From the NCBI RefSeq assembly GCF_014873535.1, contig NZ_JADBEF010000001.1:1798001-1862000 (forward strand): a stretch of 64,000 nt of DNA, given 5' to 3'. Positions within the stretch are counted from its first letter, which is position 1. Each line of letters starts with the position of its first letter. Position numbers and translations under genes: made by a program. This DNA is from Nonomuraea africana (GTDB taxonomy: Bacteria; Actinomycetota; Actinomycetes; Streptosporangiales; Streptosporangiaceae). Positions 49,931 to 58,060 of the stretch are shown piece by piece. The notes beneath the pieces are model-generated. The model had not been told where the DNA came from. It made no database searches and saw only the letters and a program-made list of their open reading frames with translations.

Positions 49931-50668
49931 TCAGGCGGAGCGGCGGCGCAGGCCCATGAAGCCGATCACCACGCCGATGAGGCCGACGACCAGCCCGGCC
50001 CCGCCCAGGAGTCTGGCCGTGCCGTCCGAGGAGCCGGCCGCGGCGGCCACCGGGGTCACCGACGGCACGGCGCCCGTGGCGGACGGCGCGGCGGAAGCCG
50101 AGGCCGAGGCGGAGCCCGACCCGTGGTGGCCGTCAGCCGAGGCGGGTGTGAGCTTCAGCAGCGGCGCGGGCTTCTCCGCCTCGCTGCCGTCCGACTTGGG
50201 CTCGTCGTCCCACTGGACGACCTCCCCGCCCGAGTACGTCTGCGACGTGGGGAAGAGCAGCTGCGTGGTGTCGGTCGGCAGCTGACCCATCGACACCTCG
50301 AACTCCTGGAACTGCCCGGGCTTGATCTCCCCGCCCGACCAGACGACCTTGGTGACCGCCTCGGTCAGCTCGCCGTACTCGGTCTTCACCGGCTTGGGCA
50401 GCTTGCCCTCGGTGACCTTGACCTCCCAGCCGGGCACTGGCTTCACCGAGACGAAGGCCAGCGGATGGTCGACGGGGAAGGAGACCTCGATCTTGGTGGT
50501 CGAGGCGTCGTCGCGCTCGTTCGGCACGCGGAAGGCGACCTTGGTGAACCCGCCCTGCTCGGCGGTGCCCGGGTTGATGGTGACGTGCGCGAAGGCGGGG
50601 ACCGCCAGGCCGAGGGAGAGCGCGGTGGCGGCGGCGAGCACGCCGGCCGTACGACGGAACTTGGACAT
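49931..50668 (-). CDS. YcnI-family (DUF1775) copper-binding protein
   Basis: A 245-aa exported protein. The signal peptide ends AFA with the mature N-terminus HVTINPG, where the new His1 is the copper ligand of YcnI proteins. The DUF1775 domain spans about 28-165 (VAFRVPNERDDASTTKIEV, WEVKV). A Ser/Ala/His-containing linker (HHGSGSASASASAAPSA) and a C-terminal transmembrane helix (GLVVGLIGVVIGFMGL) anchor it. GGAG precedes the ATG. It follows a membrane-protein gene in one operon; no CopCD or PCuAC gene is nearby. Confidence 0.93.
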   Translation of the reverse strand: MSKFRRTAGVLAAATALSLGLAVPAFAHVTINPGTAEQGGFTKVAFRVPNERDDASTTKIEVSFPVDHPLAFVSVKPVPGWEVKVTEGKLPKPVKTEYGELTEAVTKVVWSGGEIKPGQFQEFEVSMGQLPTDTTQLLFPTSQTYSGGEVVQWDDEPKSDGSEAEKPAPLLKLTPASADGHHGSGSASASASAAPSATGAVPSVTPVAAAAGSSDGTARLLGGAGLVVGLIGVVIGFMGLRRRSA

Positions 50669-50683
50669 GCGGAAACTCCACTT

Positions 50684-50709
50684 GAAAGAAGAAAGGAAAG
50701 AAGAGAAGA
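50684..50709. other. 26-bp homopurine tract
   Basis: The plus strand reads only A and G for 26 bp between the membrane-protein stop (50712) and the YcnI start (50668). In the minus-strand mRNA it is an uninterrupted U/C tract. Confidence 0.6.
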
Positions 50710-50711
50710 CG

Positions 50712-51260
50712 TCAGGCGACGGGAAGTGGAGGACCGCGTCTGCTGACGATGTGGCGAAGGACGGCGCCGCAGCCGGTGACGCGGCGGACCGCGCGGACCG
50801 GCGCCTGCCGTACGGAGATCGTGGGGGGCGGGGGGAGCAGCCCGATCAGCCGGTGGCCGAGGCGGCGCAGCAGCGACCACAGCGCGGCCTCGCCGCGCGC
50901 CAGCCACCAACCGGTGATCAGCGTCGCCGTCAGATGGGCGAGCAGCATGCCCAGACTCTCCCCGAGCCCGGAGCCGTGGCCGTGGGTCAGCGTGAGGACC
51001 GCGCCGCCGCCGCTTCCAAGGCCGAACAGCTCGTGCAGCCCGGCCTGCAGGCCGAGCAGGGTGAGGTTGATGGTGGCGGCCGAGCGCTCCCTGCCCGACA
51101 GCGCCAGCGCGAGCGCCATGACCGCGCCGCCGCCCAGCCCGAGCGCCCACAGCGGGGGCCCGTCACCGCCCGCCACCACGTGACCGAGGGCGGCCAGCAG
51201 CACGCAGACGGCCGAGAAGACGGCCGCTCGCGTGAGCCGGAGTGGAAGGTTGGCGCGCAT
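50712..51260 (-). CDS. Membrane protein, unknown
   Basis: A 182-aa polytopic protein with about four helices (for example AAVFSAVCVLLAALGHVVAG, ALGLGGGAVMALALAL, LTLLGLQAGLHELFGLGS, LGMLLAHLTATLITGWWLA). A His/Gly loop (LTHGHGSG) and several histidines could bind metal. I do not recognise the family. It precedes the YcnI gene by 43 bp. The ATG at 51260 is preferred to a TTG at 51302. The association with YcnI suggests a copper role, which is inference. Confidence 0.75.
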   Translation of the reverse strand: MRANLPLRLTRAAVFSAVCVLLAALGHVVAGGDGPPLWALGLGGGAVMALALALSGRERSAATINLTLLGLQAGLHELFGLGSGGGAVLTLTHGHGSGLGESLGMLLAHLTATLITGWWLARGEAALWSLLRRLGHRLIGLLPPPPTISVRQAPVRAVRRVTGCGAVLRHIVSRRGPPLPVA

Positions 51261-51346
51261 GAGTGCCCATATGTTCTCACGGCCCCATACGGCTGTGTTC
51301 AAGGCCTGGAAGAAGTGTCGGCTTTGTGGCTAGGGTCGGGGCTGAG

Positions 51347-51835
51347 GTGAGGAACTTGCGGCATTTCGCTGGATTGCTTCTCGGCGTGATCGTGACCGGC
51401 GCCCTGCTGGTCGGGGGAGGCTGGGCAGCCCAGCAGGCGCTGGCCGTCGGGCCGGGGACGGCGGCGCCCGTCACAGGGACGCGCCTGTGGATCGCCCTCG
51501 CCGCCATGGCGGTGGTCGGCCTGGTGGTCGGGCTCGTCGTGGTGGGCAGGGTCTCGCCGCTGACCACGTTCGTGCCGTCGATGGTCCTGCTGGCCTGGAC
51601 CGTCGTCTACGCGCTCGATGTGAACAGGGCGCTGTCGTTCATCCCCGACGAGCCCTCGATGCACCAGGTCGTGCTGGAGGCGGGCGCGGGCAACAGGACA
51701 CTGCTCACCACGGGCGTCCACGCCCTGCTCGGCGTGGTGATGTTCCTGCCGGTCCTGATGCCCTCGCGCTGGTCGCGCAGGCACGACGACCTGGACGACG
51801 ACTACGAGGAGGCCCAGGAGGGCGGCTACTACTGA
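51347..51835 (+). CDS. Small membrane protein, unknown
   Basis: A 162-aa protein with four predicted transmembrane helices and an acidic, tyrosine-containing C-terminal tail (RHDDLDDDYEEAQEGGYY). GTG at 51347 gives VRNLRHFAGLLLGV; upstream GTG at 51326 is possible. The family is widespread in actinomycetes but I cannot assign a function. The 3' end overlaps the convergent ATPase gene by seven bases. Confidence 0.8.
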   Translation: MRNLRHFAGLLLGVIVTGALLVGGGWAAQQALAVGPGTAAPVTGTRLWIALAAMAVVGLVVGLVVVGRVSPLTTFVPSMVLLAWTVVYALDVNRALSFIPDEPSMHQVVLEAGAGNRTLLTTGVHALLGVVMFLPVLMPSRWSRRHDDLDDDYEEAQEGGYY

Positions 51836-52572
51836 CCCGCGCGGGTGTAGAGCCTGGTCACCACCTCCTCGATCGTCTGCTCCGGAGCGGTGGCCATCAG
51901 CTCCTCCAGCGTGCCGTCGAACGCCAGCCGGCCGTGGTCGATGAGCATCACCCTCCGGCACAGCCGCTCGATGTCGCCCAGATCGTGCGTGGTGAGCAGG
52001 ACGGTGGTGCCGCGCTCGGCGTTCACCCTCTGCAGGAACGCGCGGATGCTGTTCTTGCTGACCACGTCGAGCCCGATCGTCGGCTCGTCGAGCACCAGCA
52101 CGTCGGGCGCGTGCAGCAGCGCCGCCGTCAGGTCGCCGCGCATCCGCTGGCCGAGGCTGAGCTGGCGCACCGGCGTGCGCAGGAACTCCGCCAGGTCGAG
52201 CGTCTCCACCAGCTCGTCGAGCCGCTCGCGGAAAAGCTTGCGATCTACTTTGTAAAGGAGTCGGACCAGTTCGAAGCTGTCCCTCAGCGGCAGGTCCCAC
52301 CACAGCGTCGTCCGCTGCCCGAACACCACGCCGATCTTCCTCGCCAGCGTCGTTCGCTTCCTCGAAGGATCGAGCCCGGCCACGCGCACCGTCCCCGAGC
52401 TGGGGGTGAGGATGCCGCAGAGCATCTTGATCGTGGTCGACTTGCCCGCGCCGTTCGGGCCGAGGTAGCCGACGAACTCTCCGGGCTCCACCCGGAAGGA
52501 CAGATCCCGTACGGCGTGCACCACCGTGCGCTTGACCTTGAACGAGCGTCCGGCCCGGTCCAGTTCGATCAT
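51829..52572 (-). CDS. ABC-2 exporter ATPase
   Basis: A 247-aa ATP-binding subunit with Walker A GPNGAGKST, signature LSLGQRMR (degenerate LSGGQ) and Walker B VLVLDEPTIGLD. It is the last gene of a three-gene minus-strand operon after two PF06182-like permeases, with two bases between stop and start. Such exporters usually have two different permeases and one ATPase. The substrate is unknown. Confidence 0.92.
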   Translation of the reverse strand: MIELDRAGRSFKVKRTVVHAVRDLSFRVEPGEFVGYLGPNGAGKSTTIKMLCGILTPSSGTVRVAGLDPSRKRTTLARKIGVVFGQRTTLWWDLPLRDSFELVRLLYKVDRKLFRERLDELVETLDLAEFLRTPVRQLSLGQRMRGDLTAALLHAPDVLVLDEPTIGLDVVSKNSIRAFLQRVNAERGTTVLLTTHDLGDIERLCRRVMLIDHGRLAFDGTLEELMATAPEQTIEEVVTRLYTRAGQ

Positions 52573-52574
52573 CG

Positions 52575-53363
52575 TCAACTCCCCGTCGATCGGTAGCGGC
52601 GAATGCCCTGCCGCCAGGCGAGGGCGGCGAGCAGGGCGAGAAGCAGGGCGGCCGGCGGCCCGAGGAAACGCAGGAACTCCGGCGTGCCGAACGGGTCGTC
52701 CCGGCCCAGGACGTACAGGCCGGGCTGCCAGTTGATGAAGGCGAGCGGCAGCACGTACGTCGCGCCGCGCACCAGGTCGCGGCCGTAGACGCTGAAGGGG
52801 TACTGGCTGAGCTGGCCGCTGCCGTAGGTGAAGGCGCTGCCGATCTCGGGTGCGTCGGTGAGCGCGAACTGCAGCGCCCCCGCCAGCGTCCAGAGCGAGG
52901 CGAAGATGAGCATCGCGGTGGCGATCATGACGGGCACCATCCAGATCCGCTGCCAGGGGATCTGGAGCTCGGCCAGCGCCACGCACAGGACGGCCACGGC
53001 CTGCAGTACGCGGCCGATCCTGGTAGGGGTGAAGCGGTCGACGGCGGTCTGGACCCAGGCGGAGGCGGGCCTGATGAGGATGGCGTCGAAGGTTCCTGCC
53101 TTGATGTGCTGGCTGATCCTGTCGATGTTGCCGACGCACATGTCGACCACGGAGAAGGCCACGTTGGCCGCGCCGTACAGGAAGAGCACCTCGGCTCGGG
53201 TGAATCCGGCGAGGGAGGTGGTGTTGGCGAAGATGACGAGGATGACCGCGACGTCCACGGCCGCCATCGCGAAGCCGAAGACGATCATGAGGGTGAACGA
53301 GGCGGGATAGGCCGCCGCCGCGCGGGTCCAGGTCCAGGCGAGGAGGGCGTAGGTCCTAACCAC
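52575..53363 (-). CDS. ABC-2-family permease (second of a pair)
   Basis: A 262-aa permease with six predicted helices, resembling the ABC-2 family PF06182 (NIDRISQHIKAGTFDAILIRPASAW is the family-type amphipathic segment). Its start overlaps the preceding permease by 8 bp. It forms a heterodimer with the other permease. Confidence 0.9.
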   Translation of the reverse strand: MVRTYALLAWTWTRAAAAYPASFTLMIVFGFAMAAVDVAVILVIFANTTSLAGFTRAEVLFLYGAANVAFSVVDMCVGNIDRISQHIKAGTFDAILIRPASAWVQTAVDRFTPTRIGRVLQAVAVLCVALAELQIPWQRIWMVPVMIATAMLIFASLWTLAGALQFALTDAPEIGSAFTYGSGQLSQYPFSVYGRDLVRGATYVLPLAFINWQPGLYVLGRDDPFGTPEFLRFLGPPAALLLALLAALAWRQGIRRYRSTGS

Positions 53364-54141
53364 CCTGGATCACCACCTTGTGCCTGATCGCCTGGGTGGC
53401 GAGCGTGCCCAGGGCGAGCAGGACGGCCGCCCACAGCGCCTGGAACGGCACCGCGTCGAGAAGGCCCGCCTTGCCGAGGAAGACGTCGGCGGGCGCCTGC
53501 GCCATCGCGGCCCAGGGGAGCGCGGAGGCGAGGTCGCCGAGCCAGCCGGGGAAGATGGACAGCGGCACCATGAGGCCGCTGAAGAACGTCGTCAGCACCA
53601 GCGACACGGTGGTGACGCCGCGGTCGTCGGTGAGCCAGCACACCGACAGCGCCACGAGGTAGCGCCAGGCGAAGCTGACCACGACGCCGAGCAGGACGCT
53701 GACCATGAAGACGGTCCACTGCCCGGCGTCCGCGGGGAAGACGATGCCGAACAGCAGTGCGCCGAGGAGTGTCGGCGGGATGCCGCGCACCAGGAACAGG
53801 TAGGCCGCCCTGCCGAGGTCCTCGGCGAGGGACCAGGCCTGCAGGGAGGCGGGACGGACGAGGTCGAGGGCGATGTCGCCGCTGCGGATGCGTTCGGGGA
53901 TGGTCAGGCCGCCGCCGAAGAGTTGCATGGGGCCGATGAAGGCCTGGGTGATGAAGCAGAAGGTGACGGCGTCGATCACGTCGTAGCCGGCCAGGCCCGG
54001 GCGGGCCTGCCAGAGCGCGATCAGGACGTAGGCGCGCAGGATGCCGAAGACGCTGTTGGTGAACGCTCCGGCCACCGCGGCCCACACGTAGGTGGCGTGC
54101 TTGCGGAAGCCGTACCGGACGAGCCGGGCATAGAGGGAAAT
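53356..54141 (-). CDS. ABC-2-family permease, apparent ATT start
   Basis: A 261-aa PF06182-type permease if translation begins at ATT (54139-54141). The frame has a stop just upstream (TGA three codons earlier), and the only conventional start after it is GTG at 54087, which lacks a ribosome site and would remove the basic segment ISLYARLVRYGFRKHATY that precedes the first helix. A perfect GGAGGTGA lies six bases before the ATT. GDIALDLVRPASLQAW marks the family. It heads the permease-permease-ATPase operon. Confidence 0.85.
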   Translation of the reverse strand: MSLYARLVRYGFRKHATYVWAAVAGAFTNSVFGILRAYVLIALWQARPGLAGYDVIDAVTFCFITQAFIGPMQLFGGGLTIPERIRSGDIALDLVRPASLQAWSLAEDLGRAAYLFLVRGIPPTLLGALLFGIVFPADAGQWTVFMVSVLLGVVVSFAWRYLVALSVCWLTDDRGVTTVSLVLTTFFSGLMVPLSIFPGWLGDLASALPWAAMAQAPADVFLGKAGLLDAVPFQALWAAVLLALGTLATQAIRHKVVIQGG

Positions 54142-54147
54142 GGTGCG

Positions 54148-54155
54148 TCACCTCC
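54148..54155 (-). promoter_or_regulatory. Perfect Shine-Dalgarno before ATT start
   Basis: The minus strand reads GGAGGTGA, fully complementary to the 16S rRNA 3' end, six bases before ATT at 54139-54141. No ATG, GTG or TTG lies at usable distance in the permease frame. Confidence 0.8.
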
Positions 54156-54178
54156 GGAGAGTGATGGCATGGCTACAG

Positions 54179-54202
54179 CCCGTGCCCATGGAGGGGCACG
54201 GG
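54179..54202. other. Hairpin in exporter 5' region
   Basis: CCCGTGCCC and GGGCACGGG form a perfect 9-bp stem with a 6-base loop, 24 bp upstream of the GGAGGTGA. It may be an attenuator or leader hairpin for the exporter operon. Confidence 0.45.
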
Positions 54203-54210
54203 TGTGTTCG

Positions 54211-54229
54211 GAGCGGTAATTATCCGCTC
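54211..54229. promoter_or_regulatory. 19-bp palindromic operator candidate
   Basis: GAGCGGTAATTATCCGCTC has perfect 6-bp arms around an AT-rich core and is the most symmetric element in the 276-bp gap between the exporter operon and the alpha/beta hydrolase. No regulator gene is adjacent. Confidence 0.5.
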
Positions 54230-54417
54230 AGGGCTCGGCGGTCAGCAAGGCGATAAAGCGGCGCACCGCCGCCGCCCGAAGTGAAGTGCGGCGATCTCGG
54301 GGCAGAAGACCAATCCGGACAGGCGACATGGGTCTTCCTGCATCACCGACATATACCGGAAATATAGGAGTTACTTACTTGCCGGTAGAACGATCCTCTA
54401 GAGGGAATTCTTCAGTT

Positions 54418-55383
54418 GTGCGGTCCGAGATCGACCTGGATGTCTCTCCCGACTATCCGTTCAGCTGGCAGTGCCGGGCGCTCAACGGCCTGCTCCGCGG
54501 CACGCTGAAGCCCGCCTCCAGCCTGCTCCTGCGGCACCCGCTGGCCATCAGCGCCTGCGCCCGCCTGGGCGAGCTGATCAGGCTCGTCCCCATGCGCCAG
54601 CCCGGCCACGTGACCATCGTCCCGCATCGCTCCGGCGAGTGGGTCCGTGCGGGCCACGGGCTCGACGAGCGCAAGGTGCTCCTCTACTTCCACGGCGGCG
54701 GCTACTTCAGCGGCTCGCCCGCCACCCACCGGCCGATCACCTGGCGGCTGTCGGTGGTCGCCCGCCGGCCCGTCTTCGCCCTCGACTACCGGCAGGGCCC
54801 GATCCACTCGCTGGCCGAGTCGCTCAATGACGCGCTCGACGCCTACGGCGAGTTGATCGAGCGCGGCCACGTGCCGGGCGACATCCTGTTCGCGGGCGAC
54901 TCGGCGGGCGGCCACCTCACGCTGGCGACCCTCCTCGCGCTGCGCGACCGCGGCCTGCCGCTGCCGGCGGCGGCCATCTGCCTGTCGCCGTGGGCCGACC
55001 TGAGCGACAACCCTCGAAGGGCCAACCGCTGGATGGACCCGATGCTGCCGGCCAGCCGGGTGGAGTGGCTGGCCAAGCGGTGGACGTCGGGCTTCGACCC
55101 GCGCGATCCGCTCGTCTCGCCCGTCTACGGCGACTACACGGGACTGCCGCCGCTGATGATCGTGACGGGCTCCACGGAGGTGCTGCGCGACGAGGACCGC
55201 AGGGTCGCGCTGCGGGCCCGCGAGGCGGGTGTGCCCGTGACCTACGAGGAGTGGCCGAGGATGCCGCACGTCTTCGCGATCCTGGCCGACGTGCTGCCCG
55301 AGGCCCGCCTGGTCTACCGGCACATGGCCCGCTTCCTGGCCGCGGTCGAGGCGAAGGGTGAGGAATCTTCGCTCGCGGCATGA
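54418..55383 (+). CDS. Alpha/beta hydrolase (HSL-type esterase)
   Basis: A 321-aa hydrolase of the hormone-sensitive-lipase group: oxyanion motif HGGGYF, nucleophile serine in GDSAGG, DEDR aspartate and the histidine in MPHVFAI. GTG at 54418 is preferred because upstream in-frame codons from 54379 (TTG, with AGGAG at good distance) are AT-rich and unlike genome codon usage, although the ribosome site favours that TTG. The enzyme would hydrolyse short-chain esters or acyl groups. It is 48 bp upstream of the siderophore gene and not obviously in its operon. Confidence 0.87.
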   Translation: MRSEIDLDVSPDYPFSWQCRALNGLLRGTLKPASSLLLRHPLAISACARLGELIRLVPMRQPGHVTIVPHRSGEWVRAGHGLDERKVLLYFHGGGYFSGSPATHRPITWRLSVVARRPVFALDYRQGPIHSLAESLNDALDAYGELIERGHVPGDILFAGDSAGGHLTLATLLALRDRGLPLPAAAICLSPWADLSDNPRRANRWMDPMLPASRVEWLAKRWTSGFDPRDPLVSPVYGDYTGLPPLMIVTGSTEVLRDEDRRVALRAREAGVPVTYEEWPRMPHVFAILADVLPEARLVYRHMARFLAAVEAKGEESSLAA

Positions 55384-55394
55384 CGTTCCAGTTA

Positions 55395-55413
55395 TAGGTT
55401 AGGCACGCCTAAC
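55395..55413. promoter_or_regulatory. IdeR/DmdR iron box
   Basis: TAGGTTAGGCACGCCTAAC contains perfect 7-bp arms GTTAGGC/GCCTAAC and fits the DtxR/IdeR consensus. It lies 18 bp before the siderophore-interacting protein ATG. Confidence 0.85.
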
Positions 55414-55431
55414 TACGCTGGAGGGGTTTCG

Positions 55432-56241
55432 ATGACGGAACATCGTGGTGTCGTGCTGCGGACGGAGCGGCTCACGCCGCACATGATCAGGGTGGTGTTC
55501 GGCGGCGACGGGCTGGCCGGTTTCGCCACCGAAGGGCTGACCGACCACTACGTGAAGCTGGTCTTCCCGTACGAGGGGGTGGCCTACCCGACGCCCTTCA
55601 CCATGGCGGGTTGCAGGGAGAGCATGCCGCGCGAGCACTGGCCGAGGCTGCGCACCTACACCGTGCGCGCGTGGGACCCGGAGGCGGTCGAGCTGACGAT
55701 CGACTTCGTGGTGCACGGCGACGAGGGCCTCGCGGGGCCGTGGGCCGAGGCGGCGCGTCCGGGTGACGAGCTGTACCTGATCGGCCCTGGCGGTGGCTAC
55801 GCCCCGAGCCCCGAGGCCGACTGGCACCTGCTCGTCGGTGACGAGAGCGCGCTGCCCGCGATCGCCGCCTCGCTGGAGGCGCTGCCGAGGGGCGCGACCG
55901 CGCACGTCTTCATCGAGGTCGAGGGGCCCGAGGAGGAGCAGAAGCTGGACGCTCCCGTCGTCTACGTGCACAGGGAGGGGGCGGCCAGGGGCCACCGGCT
56001 CGTCGAGGCGGTGCGCGGCCTGCACTTCCCGTCCGGCAGGGTGCACGCCTTCGTCCATGGCGAGGCCGCGTGCGTCAAGGAGCTGCGCCGCTTCCTGCGG
56101 GTGGAGAAGGAGATCCCGCTCGACCGGCTGTCGATCTCGGGCTACTGGCGGCTGGGCGTCGACGACGAGGGCTGGCGTTCGGTCAAGAAGGACTGGAACC
56201 GGCAGGTCGAGGCGGAGGAGTCGGCCGCGCTCACCCACTGA
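55432..56241 (+). CDS. Siderophore-interacting protein
   Basis: A 269-aa FAD/NAD(P)H ferric-siderophore reductase (SIP/ViuB family). An N-terminal FAD-binding barrel carries RLRTYTVRAWD (FAD RxYS-like motif) and a C-terminal NAD-binding half ends YWRLGVDDEGWRSVKKDW, the family signature. It would release iron from siderophores in the cytoplasm. GGAGGGG lies upstream of the ATG. The iron box in its promoter predicts repression in iron excess. No siderophore synthesis genes are in the window. Confidence 0.95.
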   Translation: MTEHRGVVLRTERLTPHMIRVVFGGDGLAGFATEGLTDHYVKLVFPYEGVAYPTPFTMAGCRESMPREHWPRLRTYTVRAWDPEAVELTIDFVVHGDEGLAGPWAEAARPGDELYLIGPGGGYAPSPEADWHLLVGDESALPAIAASLEALPRGATAHVFIEVEGPEEEQKLDAPVVYVHREGAARGHRLVEAVRGLHFPSGRVHAFVHGEAACVKELRRFLRVEKEIPLDRLSISGYWRLGVDDEGWRSVKKDWNRQVEAEESAALTH

Positions 56242-56367
56242 CTCTCACCGGTCACATAAGACCCCCCAAGCCCTCATAGCACAGCCTTTACTGGCCTCGG
56301 AGGAAGATTCGCCTTACCTTCGATACCCCTTGTGACACTCCCGGAGAAAAGCCGCGCCCTGCCCGGA

Positions 56368-56381
56368 CACAGTGTGCTGTG
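56368..56381. promoter_or_regulatory. Dyad upstream of second kinase gene
   Basis: CACAG-TGTG-CTGTG is a perfect 5-bp inverted repeat 35 bp before the kinase start, with a further CTGTG following. It may be part of the promoter. Confidence 0.35.
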
Positions 56382-56415
56382 ACTGTGCCCCTATGCAGGA
56401 GAGGCGAGGTCCCGG

Positions 56416-57963
56416 ATGGCACGTGGATCGAGCGGTATGCCGCCAGGCGTGCGGCCGCTGACGGTGGGCGACCCGGTGATCATCGGCAGGTACCTGCTGC
56501 TCGGCAGGCTCGGGACCGGCGGCATGGGCGTGGTCTATCTGGCCGAGCATCCCCGTGGCGGGCTGGTGGCGCTGAAGACGCCGCACGCCGTCCATCTCAA
56601 TGACCCCACGCTGCGCGCGAGGTTCGCCGAGGAGGTGACGTTCTCTCGCCGCGTGGTGCCGTTCTGCACCGCGGCGGTGATCGAGGACGGCACCGACCGC
56701 GACCGTCCCTACCTGGTCTGCGAGTACATCCAGGGGCCCGCGCTGTCCCAGGTCGTGGTGGCCCGCGGCCCTCTCACCCCCGATCTCGCCTACGGCGTCG
56801 CCCTGGGGGTGGCCGCCGCGCTGGTCGCGGTGCACGACGCGGGGCTGGTCCACCGCGATCTCAAGCCGGGCAACGTGCTGCTGTCCCCTGACGGGCCGCG
56901 CGTCATCGACTTCGGCATCGCCCGCGACGTCGACGCCGTCGCCGCGCACACCCAGGCCGGACAGGTCATGGGCAGTCCCGGCTGGGTGGCGCCCGAACGG
57001 CTGACCGGCGGGCCCGCCGTACCGGGCTCCGACGTGTTCGCCTGGGGCTGCCTGGTCGCCTTCGCCGCCACCGGCCACCACCCGTTCGGCGCCGGTGAGC
57101 CCGACGTGCTGACCCGGCGCATCATGCTGGAGCCGCCGCGCGTCGACGGGGTGCCCGCGCTGCTGCGTCCGGCCGTGGAGGCGGCGCTGGCGAAGGATCC
57201 CGCCGAGCGGCCCAAGGCGGCCGACCTGCTGCGCGCGCTGCTGGCCGCCGGGGGCGTCGGCGACCCCTGGGACCTGCGCGCGGCGGTCGGCAGGGTGCTG
57301 GGCGAGATCTGGTCGCCGGTGCCGTACCCGCCCGGAGCGGGCAGGGTGCGCCTGGCGCAGGCGCCGCCCGAGCCGGAGGCGACCGAGCCGCGCCGCCGCC
57401 GGGCGAAGGCGGGCGCCCACGTGTCGCACGCCAGCTTCGCGGCCCTGGCGACCGTCTCGATCGCGGCGCTGACGGTGGCCGCGGCCGGCGGGGGCGGCGG
57501 GGTACGGCTGGACGGCGCCACCCAGACGCCCGAGAACGCCCCGTACGTCATGCCGAACGGCACGGCCAGGTCCACGATCAATCCGGGCCGGCCTGCCGAG
57601 CAGACGACGGTCCATCCGCCGCCCGCGGGTCCTTCGGTCACCCCGACCGTCGTCGTCACCCACACCAGGACGGTCAGCCCCTCCAGGCTGCGGCCGCCCA
57701 GGACCGAGACGCAGGGGGTCGCCTGGCCCGAGCACCTGAGCAGGCCGCCGGACCTGCCGGGCAACGGCGACCCGGGCGACTGCGTCAACCCGGCGGGAAA
57801 GAAGCGCGGTAAGCGCGACTGCCCGCGGCCCTCCTCCGGCATCACCACCATCCCGCAGGAGGGGCCCGGTGAGGAGCCGGTGCCGTCGCCCTCGGTCAGC
57901 GTCACGCCGACCGACCAGGGCTCCCCGGCTCCGACGGACACCCCTTCGGGCTCAGGAAAGTGA
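56416..57963 (+). CDS. Membrane-anchored Ser/Thr protein kinase
   Basis: A 515-aa Hanks-type kinase: GTGGMGVVYLAEH loop, HRDLKPGNVLL, DFGIA and the APE-like APERL. The kinase occupies residues 20-275. A short basic stretch, a single helix (FAALATVSIAALTVAAAGG) and an extracellular Thr/Pro-rich region with one cysteine pair (CVNPAG...DCPRP) follow. GAGG six bases upstream of the ATG. It is followed in the same direction by a secreted metzincin. Its ligand and substrates are unknown. Confidence 0.92.
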   Translation: MARGSSGMPPGVRPLTVGDPVIIGRYLLLGRLGTGGMGVVYLAEHPRGGLVALKTPHAVHLNDPTLRARFAEEVTFSRRVVPFCTAAVIEDGTDRDRPYLVCEYIQGPALSQVVVARGPLTPDLAYGVALGVAAALVAVHDAGLVHRDLKPGNVLLSPDGPRVIDFGIARDVDAVAAHTQAGQVMGSPGWVAPERLTGGPAVPGSDVFAWGCLVAFAATGHHPFGAGEPDVLTRRIMLEPPRVDGVPALLRPAVEAALAKDPAERPKAADLLRALLAAGGVGDPWDLRAAVGRVLGEIWSPVPYPPGAGRVRLAQAPPEPEATEPRRRRAKAGAHVSHASFAALATVSIAALTVAAAGGGGGVRLDGATQTPENAPYVMPNGTARSTINPGRPAEQTTVHPPPAGPSVTPTVVVTHTRTVSPSRLRPPRTETQGVAWPEHLSRPPDLPGNGDPGDCVNPAGKKRGKRDCPRPSSGITTIPQEGPGEEPVPSPSVSVTPTDQGSPAPTDTPSGSGK

Positions 57964-58060
57964 AGAAAGCACCACGAAGCATCTGATGTGACCGGAGTGA
58001 TTACCGTGTCCATAGATGCCGGTGGGTTTCTGGCTTTTCCTGGCTGGTCAGCCTCTTTCT

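Noticed and set aside
54398-54412. CCTCTAGAGGGAATTC resembling a cloning polylinker (XbaI, EcoRI sites)
   Set aside because: It is flanked by ordinary genomic sequence with no vector sequence, so chance is the simplest explanation.
54379-54418. TTG at 54379 with AGGAG as the alpha/beta hydrolase start
   Set aside because: The 13 codons between 54379 and 54418 are AT-rich with rare codons unlike the rest of the genome, so the GTG at 54418 is preferred despite a weaker ribosome site.
58016-58060. Longer N-terminus of the metzincin starting at ATG 58016
   Set aside because: The 15 codons lack the strong GC3 bias of the gene and would put a hydrophobic stretch before the true signal peptide.
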